A stretch of DNA of 38,958 bases, from the NCBI GenBank assembly GCA_002281485.1, contig NCGF01000024.1, positions 1 to 38,958 on the forward strand. Direction: 5' to 3'. Shown one piece after another: positions 11,806 through 20,292 of this stretch. This DNA comes from Sphingomonas sp. 28-66-16. Its GTDB lineage: Bacteria > Pseudomonadota > Alphaproteobacteria > Sphingomonadales > Sphingomonadaceae. The first letter of the stretch is position 1. Each line of letters opens with the position of its first letter. A program made the position numbers and the translations under genes. Below the pieces are notes generated by a model, which worked only from the letters and a program-made list of their open reading frames with translations, searched no databases and had not been told where the DNA came from.

Positions 11806-12579
11806 ATGACCGTCCGCGCACGCGTGATCCCCTGTCTGGACGTCGCCAATGGCCGCGTCGTCAAGGGCGTGAATTTCGTCGATCTGCAGGACGCGGGCGA
11901 TCCGGTCGAACAGGCCCGCGCCTATGACGCGGCGGGGGCCGACGAGCTGTGTTTCCTCGATATCACCGCGAGCCACGAGGATCGGGGGACGATCCTCGAC
12001 GTGGTGCGGCGCACAGCGGAGGTATGCTTCATGCCGCTGACCGTCGGCGGCGGGGTGCGCACGGCCGAGGATGCGCGCGCGCTGTTGCTCGCTGGGGCGG
12101 ACAAGGTGGCGGTCAACAGCGCCGCCGTCGCGCGGCCCGAAGTGGTGGCCGACATCGCCGATCGCTTCGGCAGCCAATGCTGCGTCGCCTCGGTCGATGC
12201 GCGGCAGGTGGAAGCCGGCCGCTGGGAGGTGTTCACCCATGGCGGCAGGCGGGCGACGGGGATCGACGCGGTCGAACATGCGCTGCGGCTCGCCGCGCTG
12301 GGCGCGGGCGAATTGCTGGTGACGTCGATGGACCGCGACGGGACGCGGAGCGGCTATGATCTGGCGCTGATCCGGCTGATCGCCGATCAGGTGCGCGTGC
12401 CGGTGGTGGCGTCGGGCGGGGTCGGCAGGCTGGCCGATCTGGTCGAGGGCATCGTCGCGGGGCATGCGAGCGCCGTGCTCGCCGCCTCGATCTTCCATTT
12501 CGGCGAGGCGAGCATTGCCGATGCGCATGCGGCGCTGGCGGCGGCGGGGGTGGCGGTGCGACGGCCGGTCGATCGATGA
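11806..12579 (+). CDS. hisF: Imidazole glycerol phosphate synthase, cyclase subunit
   Basis: TIM-barrel cyclase that joins with HisH to make IGP and AICAR. The 257 residues include [14 protein letters not shown] with Asp12 and SVDARQV with Asp131, the two catalytic acids (Asp11 and Asp130 in the Thermotoga enzyme). Phosphate loops such as TVGGGVRT and [10 protein letters not shown] are present. It follows the small membrane protein by one base. Confidence 0.97.
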   Translation: MTVRARVIPCLDVANGRVVKGVNFVDLQDAGDPVEQARAYDAAGADELCFLDITASHEDRGTILDVVRRTAEVCFMPLTVGGGVRTAEDARALLLAGADKVAVNSAAVARPEVVADIADRFGSQCCVASVDARQVEAGRWEVFTHGGRRATGIDAVEHALRLAALGAGELLVTSMDRDGTRSGYDLALIRLIADQVRVPVVASGGVGRLADLVEGIVAGHASAVLAASIFHFGEASIADAHAALAAAGVAVRRPVDR

Positions 12580-12706
12580 TCTAGTCCCGCTGAACGCGTT
12601 CGAGGGTCCGCCGCGCCAAAATCGCGCCTGGCATGAGGCGCAACGGATGCCGAAACAAGGTCAGCATGACCAGGAGTTCTTAACGCACCGATGGTATGCA
12701 GCGCCA

Positions 12707-12901
12707 ATGCGCCTCCTGCTGCTCCTGCTCGTCGCCACGCCCGCCCTCGCCGATGCCCCGCATTCGGGCATCGCCCATCCGCGCACCGCGCCCGAACTGT
12801 CGGATATCGCGCTGTTCGTGATGGCGGCGGCGGGCATCTGGATCGTCCGCCGGGCGATGCGCGCGCGCTTTGCCAAGCGCCGCGCCGCGCCGAAGGATTG
12901 A
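12707..12901 (+). CDS. Tiny secreted/anchored protein with PEP-CTERM-like tail
   Basis: A 64-residue predicted protein. Residues 1-15 are a textbook signal peptide (MRLLLLLLVATPALA). About 15 polar residues follow, then PELSD, a hydrophobic stretch (IALFVMAAAGIWIV) and a basic tail RRAMRARFAKRR. This order resembles a PEP-CTERM sorting signal, though the basic tail is longer than usual; a simple single-pass membrane protein is the alternative. The ribosome site is weak. It lies between hisF and hisE on the same strand. Confidence 0.5.
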   Translation: MRLLLLLLVATPALADAPHSGIAHPRTAPELSDIALFVMAAAGIWIVRRAMRARFAKRRAAPKD

Positions 12902-12932
12902 CGCGCGCGCGCCGCTGCGCCAGCCAGCGCGG

Positions 12933-13253
12933 ATGGCCGAAGACTTCCTCACCACGCTCGAATCGGTGATCCGCAGCCGGCAGGGCGCCGACCCGGCGAC
13001 CAGCTACACCGCCAGGCTGTTCGCCGCCGGGCGAGCCAAGATCGCCCAGAAGCTGGGGGAAGAAGCCGTCGAAACGGTGATCGCCTCGCTGGCCAGTGAC
13101 CGCGCCGCGCTGATCGGTGAGGCGACCGACCTGATGTTCCACCTGCTCGTCCTGCTCGCCGACGCCGGGCTGAGCCTCGACGACATCCGCGCCGAGATGC
13201 GCCGCCGCGAAGGCGTGTCGGGGATCGACGAGAAAGCCGCGCGAAAGGAATAA
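12933..13253 (+). CDS. hisE: Phosphoribosyl-ATP pyrophosphatase
   Basis: Hydrolyses PR-ATP to PR-AMP, the second step of histidine synthesis. The 106 residues form an all-alpha MazG-like fold with KLGEEAVETVIA and GEATDLMFHLLVLL, which carry the metal-binding acids. It is a stand-alone HisE, not fused to HisI. The HIT gene starts two bases after its stop. Confidence 0.95.
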   Translation: MAEDFLTTLESVIRSRQGADPATSYTARLFAAGRAKIAQKLGEEAVETVIASLASDRAALIGEATDLMFHLLVLLADAGLSLDDIRAEMRRREGVSGIDEKAARKE

Positions 13254-13255
13254 CG

Positions 13256-13633
13256 ATGCCCATCGACGCCACCCAGCCCTATGACGACCAGAATATCTTC
13301 GCCAGGATTCTGCGCGACGAAATCCCCTCGGCGCGCGTCTATGAGGATGACCATGCGATCGCCTTTCACGACATCAATCCGCAGGCGCCGACGCATATCC
13401 TGGTGATCCCGCGCGGCGCCTATGTCTCGTGGGACGATTTCAGCGCGCGCGGCTCGGATGCCGAGATCGCCGGCTTCGTCCGCGCGGTCGGCGAAGTGGC
13501 GCGGGCGGCGGGGCTGGTCGCGCCGGGATATCGGCTGCTCGCCAATACCGGGCAGGATGCGCATCAGGAAGTGCCGCATCTGCACGTTCATGTCTTTGCC
13601 GGGCGCCCGCTCGGGCCGATGCTCGCGCGATAG
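13256..13633 (+). CDS. HIT-family nucleotide-binding hydrolase (HinT-like)
   Basis: Histidine-triad protein of 125 residues that in this family hydrolyses nucleoside phosphoramidates and adenylates. The triad HLHVH is at 108-112 within QEVPHLHVHVFAGR, and the N-terminal FARILRDEIPSARVYED is typical. AAGGA precedes the ATG, and the gene is coupled to hisE. A stem-loop directly overlaps its stop codon. Confidence 0.92.
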   Translation: MPIDATQPYDDQNIFARILRDEIPSARVYEDDHAIAFHDINPQAPTHILVIPRGAYVSWDDFSARGSDAEIAGFVRAVGEVARAAGLVAPGYRLLANTGQDAHQEVPHLHVHVFAGRPLGPMLAR

Positions 13634-13665
13634 CCTATTGCACCGCAACGAATTGCGGTTAGGCT
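13632..13665 (+). terminator. Stem-loop at the end of the his/HIT cluster
   Basis: AGCCTA (13632-13637) pairs with TAGGCT (13660-13665) and ACCGCAA (13642-13648) with TTGCGGT (13653-13659) around a CGAA loop, leaving a TTGC bulge. The 13 base pairs begin within the HIT stop codon. No clean T-run follows, so it may be a Rho-independent-like end, a 3' stabilising hairpin, or both. Confidence 0.45.
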
Positions 13666-13720
13666 CATTGCTTTCCGAGCATATCCGCCGCCAATAACTG
13701 CGGCAAAGGGGACATTGAGA

Positions 13721-15289
13721 ATGGCGACACGTCCGAAACCGGACTTTTTCGCGCGCATGTGGGGTCGCAAGACGCTGGCGCAGGTGCAACGCGAGACCCA
13801 GACGAGCGAGCTCAAGCGAACGCTCGGGTCTTGGAACCTGCTGTTCCTCGGCGTCGGCTGCATCATCGGCGCGGGTATTTTCGTGCGGACCGGCAATGCC
13901 GCCGCGCTGCATGCCGGCCCGGCCGTGCTGCTCGCCTTCGTCGTCGCCGGAATCGTCTGCGCCTTTGCCGGCCTATGCTATGCCGAATTGTCGTCGACGC
14001 TGCCGGTGTCGGGATCGGCCTATACCTATAGCTATACCACGCTCGGCGAATTCGCCGCGTGGATCATGGGCGCGCTGCTGCTGCTCGAATATGGCCTCGC
14101 GGCATCGGTCGTCGCGGTCGGCTGGTCGGGTTATGTCGTCAGTCTGCTCAAGGATTTCGGGTTGGCGATCCCGCCCGAACTCACCGGGCCGTCAGGCTAT
14201 CCGCTGCTCAAGGACGGGGTCCAGGTGGTGATCGACGGGGTGCCGGTGTTCACCGATTTCAACCTGCCCGCCTTCCTGATCTGCACCGTGCTGTCGATCC
14301 TGCTGGTGGTCGGCGTGTCGGAAAGCGCCAAGGTCAACAACGCGATCGTCGCGATCAAGGTCAGCGTGATCGTCGCCTTCATCATCATCTGCGGCTATAC
14401 CGTGCTGATGGACCTGCCGGCGCGGATCGCCGCCAACTGGACGCCGTTCATCCCGCCCGCCGAACCCGGCGAGGGCCATTTCGGCGTCGGCGGGATCATG
14501 CGCGCCGCCTCGATCGTGTTCTTCGCCTATATCGGTTTCGAAGCCGTCTCGACCGCCGGGCAGGAGGCCAAGGATCCCAAGAAGGACATGCCGTTCGGGA
14601 TCATCGGCTCGCTGATCGTCTGCACCATCCTCTACATGCTCGTCGCGGCGGTGCTGACCCTGATGGTCAATTACAAGTCGCTCAACGTGCCCGATCCGGT
14701 GGCGGTCGCGGTCGATTCGATGGGCCCGCAATGGGCCTGGTTCGCCGGCATCATCAAGGCGGGCGCAATCATCGGCCTCACCTCGGTGGTGCTGGTGCTG
14801 ATGTACGGCCAGACCCGCATTTTCTACACGATGGCCCGCGACGGCCTGTTGCCGCGCATCTTCGCGAGGGTGCATCCGAAATACCAGACGCCATGGATCA
14901 ACACGCTGGCCGTCGGGCTGATCGTCGCGGTCGCGGCGGGCTTTTTCGACATCAACACGCTCGGCGACATGACCTCGGTCGGGACGCTCGCCGCCTTTGC
15001 GATCGTCTGCCTGACGGTAAGCTGGCTGCGCATCACCGCCCCCGAATTGCCGCGCGGCTTCCGGGTGCCGTTCGGCCCGGTCATTCCGCTCCTCGGGATC
15101 GCGTCGTGCATCTACCTGATCACCGCGATCGAGGCGCGGGTGCTGTGGTTCTTCGCTTATTACACGATCGGCGCGATCGTGCTCTATTTCGCCTATGGTA
15201 TCCACAACAGCCGGTTGCAGCAGGACCAGGACGAGATGGACGCCCCCGAAATGGGCGAAATGCCGGGCCCGGTGCACCTGCACAGCTGA
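13721..15289 (+). CDS. APC-superfamily amino-acid permease (cationic-type, YfnA-like)
   Basis: Inner-membrane amino-acid transporter of 522 residues with about 12 membrane helices. The N-terminal LGSWNLLFLGVGCIIGAGIF is the APC substrate-binding helix 1 pattern, and FAYIGFEAVSTAGQEAKDPKKDMP is the conserved loop of the cationic amino-acid transporter branch. I start at the ATG preceded by AAAGGGGA; a TTG two codons earlier sits too close to that site. The substrate is not decided by sequence. It ends at a strong bidirectional terminator. Confidence 0.9.
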   Translation: MATRPKPDFFARMWGRKTLAQVQRETQTSELKRTLGSWNLLFLGVGCIIGAGIFVRTGNAAALHAGPAVLLAFVVAGIVCAFAGLCYAELSSTLPVSGSAYTYSYTTLGEFAAWIMGALLLLEYGLAASVVAVGWSGYVVSLLKDFGLAIPPELTGPSGYPLLKDGVQVVIDGVPVFTDFNLPAFLICTVLSILLVVGVSESAKVNNAIVAIKVSVIVAFIIICGYTVLMDLPARIAANWTPFIPPAEPGEGHFGVGGIMRAASIVFFAYIGFEAVSTAGQEAKDPKKDMPFGIIGSLIVCTILYMLVAAVLTLMVNYKSLNVPDPVAVAVDSMGPQWAWFAGIIKAGAIIGLTSVVLVLMYGQTRIFYTMARDGLLPRIFARVHPKYQTPWINTLAVGLIVAVAAGFFDINTLGDMTSVGTLAAFAIVCLTVSWLRITAPELPRGFRVPFGPVIPLLGIASCIYLITAIEARVLWFFAYYTIGAIVLYFAYGIHNSRLQQDQDEMDAPEMGEMPGPVHLHS

Positions 15290-15302
15290 TCGCGCGCACC
15301 GA

Positions 15303-15341
15303 AAAAAACGAGGGGCCGGGAAGCAATTCCCGGCCCCTTTG
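15303..15341. terminator. Bidirectional intrinsic terminator
   Basis: A perfect 12-bp stem (15311-15322 with 15327-15338) closes a GCAA tetraloop. A TTT run follows on the plus strand, and an A-tract at 15302-15308 gives a T-tract for the minus strand. It lies between the converging permease and kinase genes and can serve both. Confidence 0.85.
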
Positions 15342-15379
15342 TCATGTCGGCATCGATTGCCGCCGGGGCGGCGGCGCGA

Positions 15380-16390
15380 TCAGGCCGCCGCGACGCCAAG
15401 CTTTTTGGCGACCAGCGCCTTCAGATCGACCATCGGGCGCGCGCCGACATGGCTGATGATCTCGGCGGCGCAGATCGCGCCGATGCGCAGCGACTCCGTC
15501 AGGCCCAGCCCCTGCGCCTGGCCGTGGAGGAAGCCGGCGGCGAAAAGATCGCCCGCCCCGGTGGTATCGACGACCTTGTCGATCGGCTCGGCCGCGACAT
15601 GCGCGGTCTCGCCGCCCGCCACCGCCAGCGCGCCGCGTTCGCTGCGGGTGACCACGAGCATCGGCACCTGCGGCGCGATCCGCGCGAGCGCGGCGTCGAA
15701 ATCCTCGATCTCGGCGAGCGCGACGAGTTCGTTCTCGTTGGCGAACAGGATGTCGATCAGGCCATCGGCGAGCAGCTGGCGGAAATCGCCGCCGTGGCGC
15801 GAGATACAGAAGACGTCGGACAGCGTGAAGGCGACCTTGCGCCCCGCGCCGCGCGCGGTGTCGATCGCCGCGCGCATCGCCGCCCGCGGTTCCTCGGGAT
15901 CCCAGAGATAGCCTTCGAGATAGAGGATCGCCGCATCGGCGATCAGATCGTGGCTGAGCGCGCTCGCGGGCAGGAACTGCGATGCGCCGAGAAAGGTGTT
16001 CATCGTCCGCTGGCCGTCGGGCGTCACGAAGATCAGGCAGCGCGCGGTGGTCGGCTCGCCGCTGCGCGACGGCGTGTCGAAGGTGACGCCGGTGGCGCGG
16101 ATGTCGTGCGCGAACACCTGCCCGAGCTGATCGTCGGCAACCTGGCCGATGAAACCGCATTTGCCGCCCAGCGCCGCGATGCCGGCGACGGTATTCGCCG
16201 CCGATCCGCCGCTCGCTTCGACGCCCGGGCCCATCTTGGCGTAGAGCGCGTCGGCCTCGGCGGGCGAGAACATCAATTGCATCGATCCCTTGGCCATCCC
16301 CTCCTGACTGATGAAGGCATCATCGGCGTGCGACAGGACATCGACGATCGCGTTGCCGATCGCGACAATATCATAGGCTGGACTGGACAC
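15380..16390 (-). CDS. PfkB-family carbohydrate kinase, adenosine kinase-like
   Basis: Ribokinase-fold kinase of 336 residues. The N terminus (SSPAYDIVAIGNAIVDVLSH) and GASGGSAANTV-type region match the adenosine/sugar kinase branch. The C-terminal PfkB signature DTTGAGDLFAAGFL ends with the catalytic base Asp281. The GTG start at 16388-16390 is preceded by GGGAGA. The open frame continues upstream without a stop, but that part is antisense to other genes. The exact substrate (adenosine or a sugar) is unproven. Confidence 0.88.
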   Translation of the reverse strand: MSSPAYDIVAIGNAIVDVLSHADDAFISQEGMAKGSMQLMFSPAEADALYAKMGPGVEASGGSAANTVAGIAALGGKCGFIGQVADDQLGQVFAHDIRATGVTFDTPSRSGEPTTARCLIFVTPDGQRTMNTFLGASQFLPASALSHDLIADAAILYLEGYLWDPEEPRAAMRAAIDTARGAGRKVAFTLSDVFCISRHGGDFRQLLADGLIDILFANENELVALAEIEDFDAALARIAPQVPMLVVTRSERGALAVAGGETAHVAAEPIDKVVDTTGAGDLFAAGFLHGQAQGLGLTESLRIGAICAAEIISHVGARPMVDLKALVAKKLGVAAA

Positions 16391-16543
16391 TGGTTTCTCC
16401 CGGTGGGTGGTTGGCGGCGCGGTAGATGCCCGGGCGACGATGTGCAACCGTGGCGCGTCGAATCGGGCGCGAGGGGCTTGCCCCGGCCGGCCGCTTCGTG
16501 GTTCGACAGGCGGCGGCAATCGATGCAGCGAGGCGATGGCGAC

Positions 16544-16909
16544 ATGAAGGCAATGGCGATATTGGCGCTCGGCGCGCTGCTCGGCGGGTGTACGACGACC
16601 GTCGCGTCGAGCGTCGCGCGCCCCGACCTGACCCCGGTGCCGAGCTATCGCCCGGGCGCCAATCGCCTGCTCGGGAATGATTCGGCCGGGCTGATCGCGC
16701 AGTTCGGGGCGCCCGAGGCCGATGTGCGCGAGGGCAGCGGCCGCAAGCTGCAATTCGCCGGTCCGGCGTGCGTGCTCGACGCCTATCTCTATCCCAAGGG
16801 ATCGGGGCCGGCGACGGTCACCTTCGTCGATGCCCGGCTCCCCGATGGCAGCCCCGCCGATGGCAATGCCTGCGCGGCCGCGCTCAGCCGACGCGGCGCG
16901 CCCCGCTAG
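16544..16909 (+). CDS. Putative lipoprotein
   Basis: A 121-residue protein with a signal peptide ending in lipobox LGGC (Cys16), followed by TTTVASSVARPDL. The mature part includes LIAQFGAPEADVREGSGRKL, which recalls small outer-membrane lipoproteins of the SmpA/OmlA type, but I cannot assign it firmly. GAGG lies upstream of the ATG; an in-frame ATG seven codons earlier is less good. It is divergent from the kinase and convergent with queG. Confidence 0.72.
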   Translation: MKAMAILALGALLGGCTTTVASSVARPDLTPVPSYRPGANRLLGNDSAGLIAQFGAPEADVREGSGRKLQFAGPACVLDAYLYPKGSGPATVTFVDARLPDGSPADGNACAAALSRRGAPR

Positions 16910-16962
16910 ATTCGGGTGACGGCACCTCGACCCGAACGGTGGGAGAATGAATCGAACCCATC

Positions 16963-18009
16963 TCATCCTGCTCCAAGCATCGCCAACGCCCAGCCAGCGG
17001 CTTCGGCGACCACCTCCGACGAATCGCCGAGCAATTTTTGCAGCGCGGGCGCGAGCGCCGGATCGCCGCTGTTGCCGGCGGCGATGCAGGCGTTGCGCAC
17101 CATCCGGTCGCGTCCGATCCGCTTGATCGGCGATCCCGCAAAAACCTGACGGAAGCCGGCATCGTCGAGCGCGAGCAGCCCCGACAATTCGGGCGCGACC
17201 AGCTCGGCGCGCGGCGCGAAGGCGCGGTTGGCGTGCGCCGTCACCGCGAACTTGTTCCACGGGCAGACCGCGAGACAATCGTCGCACCCATAAATCCGGT
17301 TGCCGATCGCGGCGCGGAATTCGTGCGGGATCGGCCCGGCATGCTCGATCGTCAGATAGGAAATGCAGCGCCGCGCATCGAGCCGATAGGGTGCCGGAAA
17401 CGCATCGGTCGGGCACGCGCGCTGGCACGCGTCGCACGAGCCGCAGCGGTCCGCCCCCGGCATGGCGCTGGCCAGATCGAGCGTGGTGTAGATCGCGCCG
17501 AGGAACAGCCAGCTGCCATGATCGCGGCTGACGAGATTGGTGTGCTTGCCCTGCCAGCCGATCCCGGCCGCCTCGGCGAGCGGTTTTTCCATCACCGGCG
17601 CGGTATCGACGAACACCTTCAGGTCGCCGCCTGCTTCGGCGACGATCCAGCGCGCCAACGCCTTGAGCGCGCGTTTGACGACGTCGTGATAATCGCCGCC
17701 CTGTGCGTAGACCGAGATGCGGCCGCGATCGCCCGCCCCGGCCAGCGCGAGCGGATCGATCGACGGCGCATAGCTCATGCCGAGCGCGATGATGCTCTTC
17801 ACCGCGGGCCATAGCGCCTTCGGCGCGGCACGCTGATCGGCGCGCGCCTCCATCCAGATCATGCTGCCGTGCGCGCCCTCGTCGAGCCATGCGCGCAGCC
17901 TTTCGCCCGCCAGCGGCGCGCCATCGGCGGACGCGATCCCGCATGCCGCGAACCCCAAATCGGTTGCTTTCTGTTGTAACCGGGCCGTGAATAGCTTGTT
18001 TTCGTTCAT
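16963..18009 (-). CDS. queG: Epoxyqueuosine reductase
   Basis: Cobalamin and iron-sulfur enzyme that reduces epoxyqueuosine to queuosine in tRNA anticodons. The 348 residues contain the catalytic Asp135 in VFVDTAPVMEK, then GIGWQGKHTNLV. Two ferredoxin-like clusters follow: CGSCDACQRACP (Cys189, 192, 195, 199) and CDDCLAVCP (Cys242, 245, 249). The C terminus has HEAT-like helices (VRNACIAAGNSGDPAL). It is divergent from the ABC transporter genes. Confidence 0.95.
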   Translation of the reverse strand: MNENKLFTARLQQKATDLGFAACGIASADGAPLAGERLRAWLDEGAHGSMIWMEARADQRAAPKALWPAVKSIIALGMSYAPSIDPLALAGAGDRGRISVYAQGGDYHDVVKRALKALARWIVAEAGGDLKVFVDTAPVMEKPLAEAAGIGWQGKHTNLVSRDHGSWLFLGAIYTTLDLASAMPGADRCGSCDACQRACPTDAFPAPYRLDARRCISYLTIEHAGPIPHEFRAAIGNRIYGCDDCLAVCPWNKFAVTAHANRAFAPRAELVAPELSGLLALDDAGFRQVFAGSPIKRIGRDRMVRNACIAAGNSGDPALAPALQKLLGDSSEVVAEAAGWALAMLGAG

Positions 18010-18086
18010 CCTTGCCCGCTACCAATGTTCGACGGTTTCCGGCCCCCGGCAACCCATATGCCCATGAACGGGCCGGAGAGAAGCAG

Positions 18087-19004
18087 TTGCAGGAAAGTTT
18101 GGCGATCAGCGCCACCGGGCTCGTCAAGCGGTTCGGCGATCGGCGCGTGGTCGATGGCGTCGACATCGCCGTGCCGACCGGCTCGATCTACGGCGTGCTC
18201 GGCCCCAATGGCGCCGGCAAGACGACGACGCTGCGGATGCTGCTGGGGATCATCGAGCCCGATGAGGGACGCCGGATGCTGCTCGGCTGCGCGCGACCGC
18301 GCGAGGCGAGCGACATGATCGGCTATCTGCCCGAGGAACGCGGGCTCTATCCGGCGATGAAGGCGCGCGAGGCGATCGCCTTCATGGGCGCGCTGCGCGG
18401 GCTCGACTGGCGCGAGGGGCGCAAGCGCGCCGATGCCCTGATGGAGGCCGCCGGCCTCGGCCACGCGCGCGAGGAAAAGATCCGCAAGCTCTCCAAGGGG
18501 ATGGCGCAGCTCGTCCAGCTGCTCGGCTCGGTCGTCCATCAGCCGCGGCTGCTCGTGCTCGACGAACCCTTTTCGGGGCTCGACCCGGTCAACCAGGAAC
18601 GGCTCGAGAAACTGATCCTCGCCGAGCGCGATCGCGGCGCGACGATCCTGTTTTCGACCCATATCATGAGCCATGCCGAGCGGCTGTGCGATCGGCTGGC
18701 CATCATCGCCGGCGGCAAGCGGCGCTTCGAAGGGACCGTCGCCGATGCGCGCGGGATGCTGCCGCAGCGCGTCCATTACGTCCCCCACCATCATGGCCAG
18801 GGGCTCGACAGCCTGTTGCCGGGCGATGCGGTTCGGGAAAACGGCGGTTGGGGATTCGTCATGCCCGATGCCGGGATCGAGACGCTGCTGGTGCGGCTGA
18901 TCGAGGCGGGCCACGGCATTTCGGGGCTGTCGATCGAGCGCCCCGGCCTGCACGATGCGTTCGTCAAGATCGTCGGACCCGAAGCACTGGAGGCAGCGGC
19001 ATGA
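18087..19004 (+). CDS. ABC transporter ATP-binding protein (NatA-like)
   Basis: ATPase subunit of a two-gene exporter, 305 residues. Walker A GPNGAGKTT starts at residue 39, the signature is LSKGMAQ (a variant of LSGGQ, common in NatA-type proteins), Walker B is LLVLDEPF and the H-loop FSTHIMSHAE. I start at TTG 18087, which is preceded by GGAGAG and gives QESLAISATGLVKRFG; a TTG 25 codons upstream has no such site. It overlaps the permease gene as ATGA. Confidence 0.9.
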   Translation: MQESLAISATGLVKRFGDRRVVDGVDIAVPTGSIYGVLGPNGAGKTTTLRMLLGIIEPDEGRRMLLGCARPREASDMIGYLPEERGLYPAMKAREAIAFMGALRGLDWREGRKRADALMEAAGLGHAREEKIRKLSKGMAQLVQLLGSVVHQPRLLVLDEPFSGLDPVNQERLEKLILAERDRGATILFSTHIMSHAERLCDRLAIIAGGKRRFEGTVADARGMLPQRVHYVPHHHGQGLDSLLPGDAVRENGGWGFVMPDAGIETLLVRLIEAGHGISGLSIERPGLHDAFVKIVGPEALEAAA

Positions 19005-20233
19005 CCAACCGCCAACGCATGATCCGCCAGACGCTGACGATCGCCCGGCGCGATTTCACCGCGACCGTCTTCACGCCGCTGTTCCTGCTGTTCCTGCTCT
19101 CGCCGCTGATCATGATCAGCTTCGGGCTGGTCGGCGCGCTCGGCGGCAGCACGCTGGCGCGGGGCAATGACGGCAACGACCGGATCGTCGCGATCGTCGC
19201 ACCCGAAACAGCGCGGGCGATGGCAAGCGCCGATGATCGGTTGCGCCGCGTGTTCCGCCGCAGCGACGCCCCGCCGCCGCTGGTGACCCAGGCACCCGAT
19301 GCCGATCCCGCGCGGCAGGCAAGCGCGACTTTCGACGCCAAGGACTATGAGGCGGCGGCCGTCCTGTACGGGCCGCTCGACCGGCCGACGATTCTCTACG
19401 GCGCACAGGGCGGGCGGGCGGCGAGCTATCTCGCGCAGCTCGCCGAGCAAACCCTGCGCGACCGCGCCAGCGGCGGGATCAAGGCGCTGAGCACCGCCAC
19501 GAAGGAGCCCTATGTGCGCACCACCGCATCGCGCAGCGGCCACAGCCAATCGGCCTTTTTCGCGGTCACGGGCATCTTCTTCCTGACGTTGTTCCTGTCG
19601 GGCCAGGCCGTCGGCACGATGGCCGAGGAGCGCAGCAACAAGGTGATCGAAGTGCTCGCCGCGGCGGTGCCGCTCGAGGCGGTGTTCCTTGGCAAACTGC
19701 TCGGCATGTTCGGCGTCGCGGTGCTGTTCGTCGCGTTCTGGGGATCGCTGATCAGCCAGGCCGGCACGCTGATCCCCGGGAGCGGCGCGCGGATTCTCGC
19801 CGAGATCGGCCCGGCGATCGGCCTGCCGGTGTTCGTGCTGCTGTTCTTTGCCTATTTCACCATGGCCTATATGTTGTTGGGCGCGGTGTTTCTGAGCGTC
19901 GGCGCGCAGGCATCGACGATGCGCGAAATCCAGATGCTGTCGCTGCCGATCACGATCGTCCAGATGGCGATGTTCGGGCTGGCTTCTTCGGCCGCGAGCC
20001 AGCCGGGCAGCACGCTCGCGACGGTGGCCGAGATTTTCCCGCTCAGTTCGCCCTTCGCGATGGCAGCCCACGCCGCCAACCGGCCCGAAATCTGGCCGCA
20101 TCTGGCGGCGCTCGCCTGGCAATTGCTGTGGGTGTCGATCACGATCGCGATCGGCGCGAGCGCGTTCCGGCGGGGCGTGCTCAAATCGGGTAGCGGGCGC
20201 AAGGGGCTCAAGGCGATGTTCGCCCGGCGTTGA
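19001..20233 (+). CDS. ABC transporter permease (NatB/ABC-2 type)
   Basis: Membrane subunit of the exporter, 410 residues. One N-terminal membrane helix (about 23-48) leads into a large extracytoplasmic domain (about 50-180), then a bundle of helices; GTMAEERSNKVIEVLAAAVP is the ABC-2 conserved loop, as in sodium-efflux NatB and drug exporters. GGAGG precedes the ATG, which overlaps the upstream stop, so the two proteins are co-translated. The exported substrate is unknown. Confidence 0.9.
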   Translation: MTNRQRMIRQTLTIARRDFTATVFTPLFLLFLLSPLIMISFGLVGALGGSTLARGNDGNDRIVAIVAPETARAMASADDRLRRVFRRSDAPPPLVTQAPDADPARQASATFDAKDYEAAAVLYGPLDRPTILYGAQGGRAASYLAQLAEQTLRDRASGGIKALSTATKEPYVRTTASRSGHSQSAFFAVTGIFFLTLFLSGQAVGTMAEERSNKVIEVLAAAVPLEAVFLGKLLGMFGVAVLFVAFWGSLISQAGTLIPGSGARILAEIGPAIGLPVFVLLFFAYFTMAYMLLGAVFLSVGAQASTMREIQMLSLPITIVQMAMFGLASSAASQPGSTLATVAEIFPLSSPFAMAAHAANRPEIWPHLAALAWQLLWVSITIAIGASAFRRGVLKSGSGRKGLKAMFARR

Positions 20234-20245
20234 TCGCAACCGCTA

Positions 20246-20260
20246 TTGACATAGGTGTCA
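20246..20260 (+). promoter_or_regulatory. Palindromic operator-like site before the P450 gene
   Basis: TGACA-TAGG-TGTCA (20247-20260) is a perfect inverted repeat whose left half overlaps TTGACA (20246-20251), a perfect -35 hexamer. No clear -10 is found at 16-18 bases. Position 33-47 bases before the ATG suits a repressor site, for example for a TetR-type regulator; the protein is not in the window. Confidence 0.5.
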
Positions 20261-20292
20261 GTTAGTAGTGAGCTAGGCGTCAAGGGAGAGAG

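Noticed and set aside
16911-16936. TTCGGGT/ACCCGAA arms between the lipoprotein gene and queG as a terminator
   Set aside because: Only 7 bp with a 12-base loop and no T-run; too weak to call.
16937-16965. tRNA-like GGTTCGATTC on the minus strand after queG
   Set aside because: The T-loop decamer is present, but the flanks do not form a T-stem or acceptor stem, and no D or anticodon arm is found.
15380-18166. A 928-codon minus-strand frame that could suggest a fusion kinase
   Set aside because: Only the last 336 codons encode the PfkB kinase; the rest is antisense to the lipoprotein gene and a shadow frame of queG. The GTG at 16390 has its own ribosome site.
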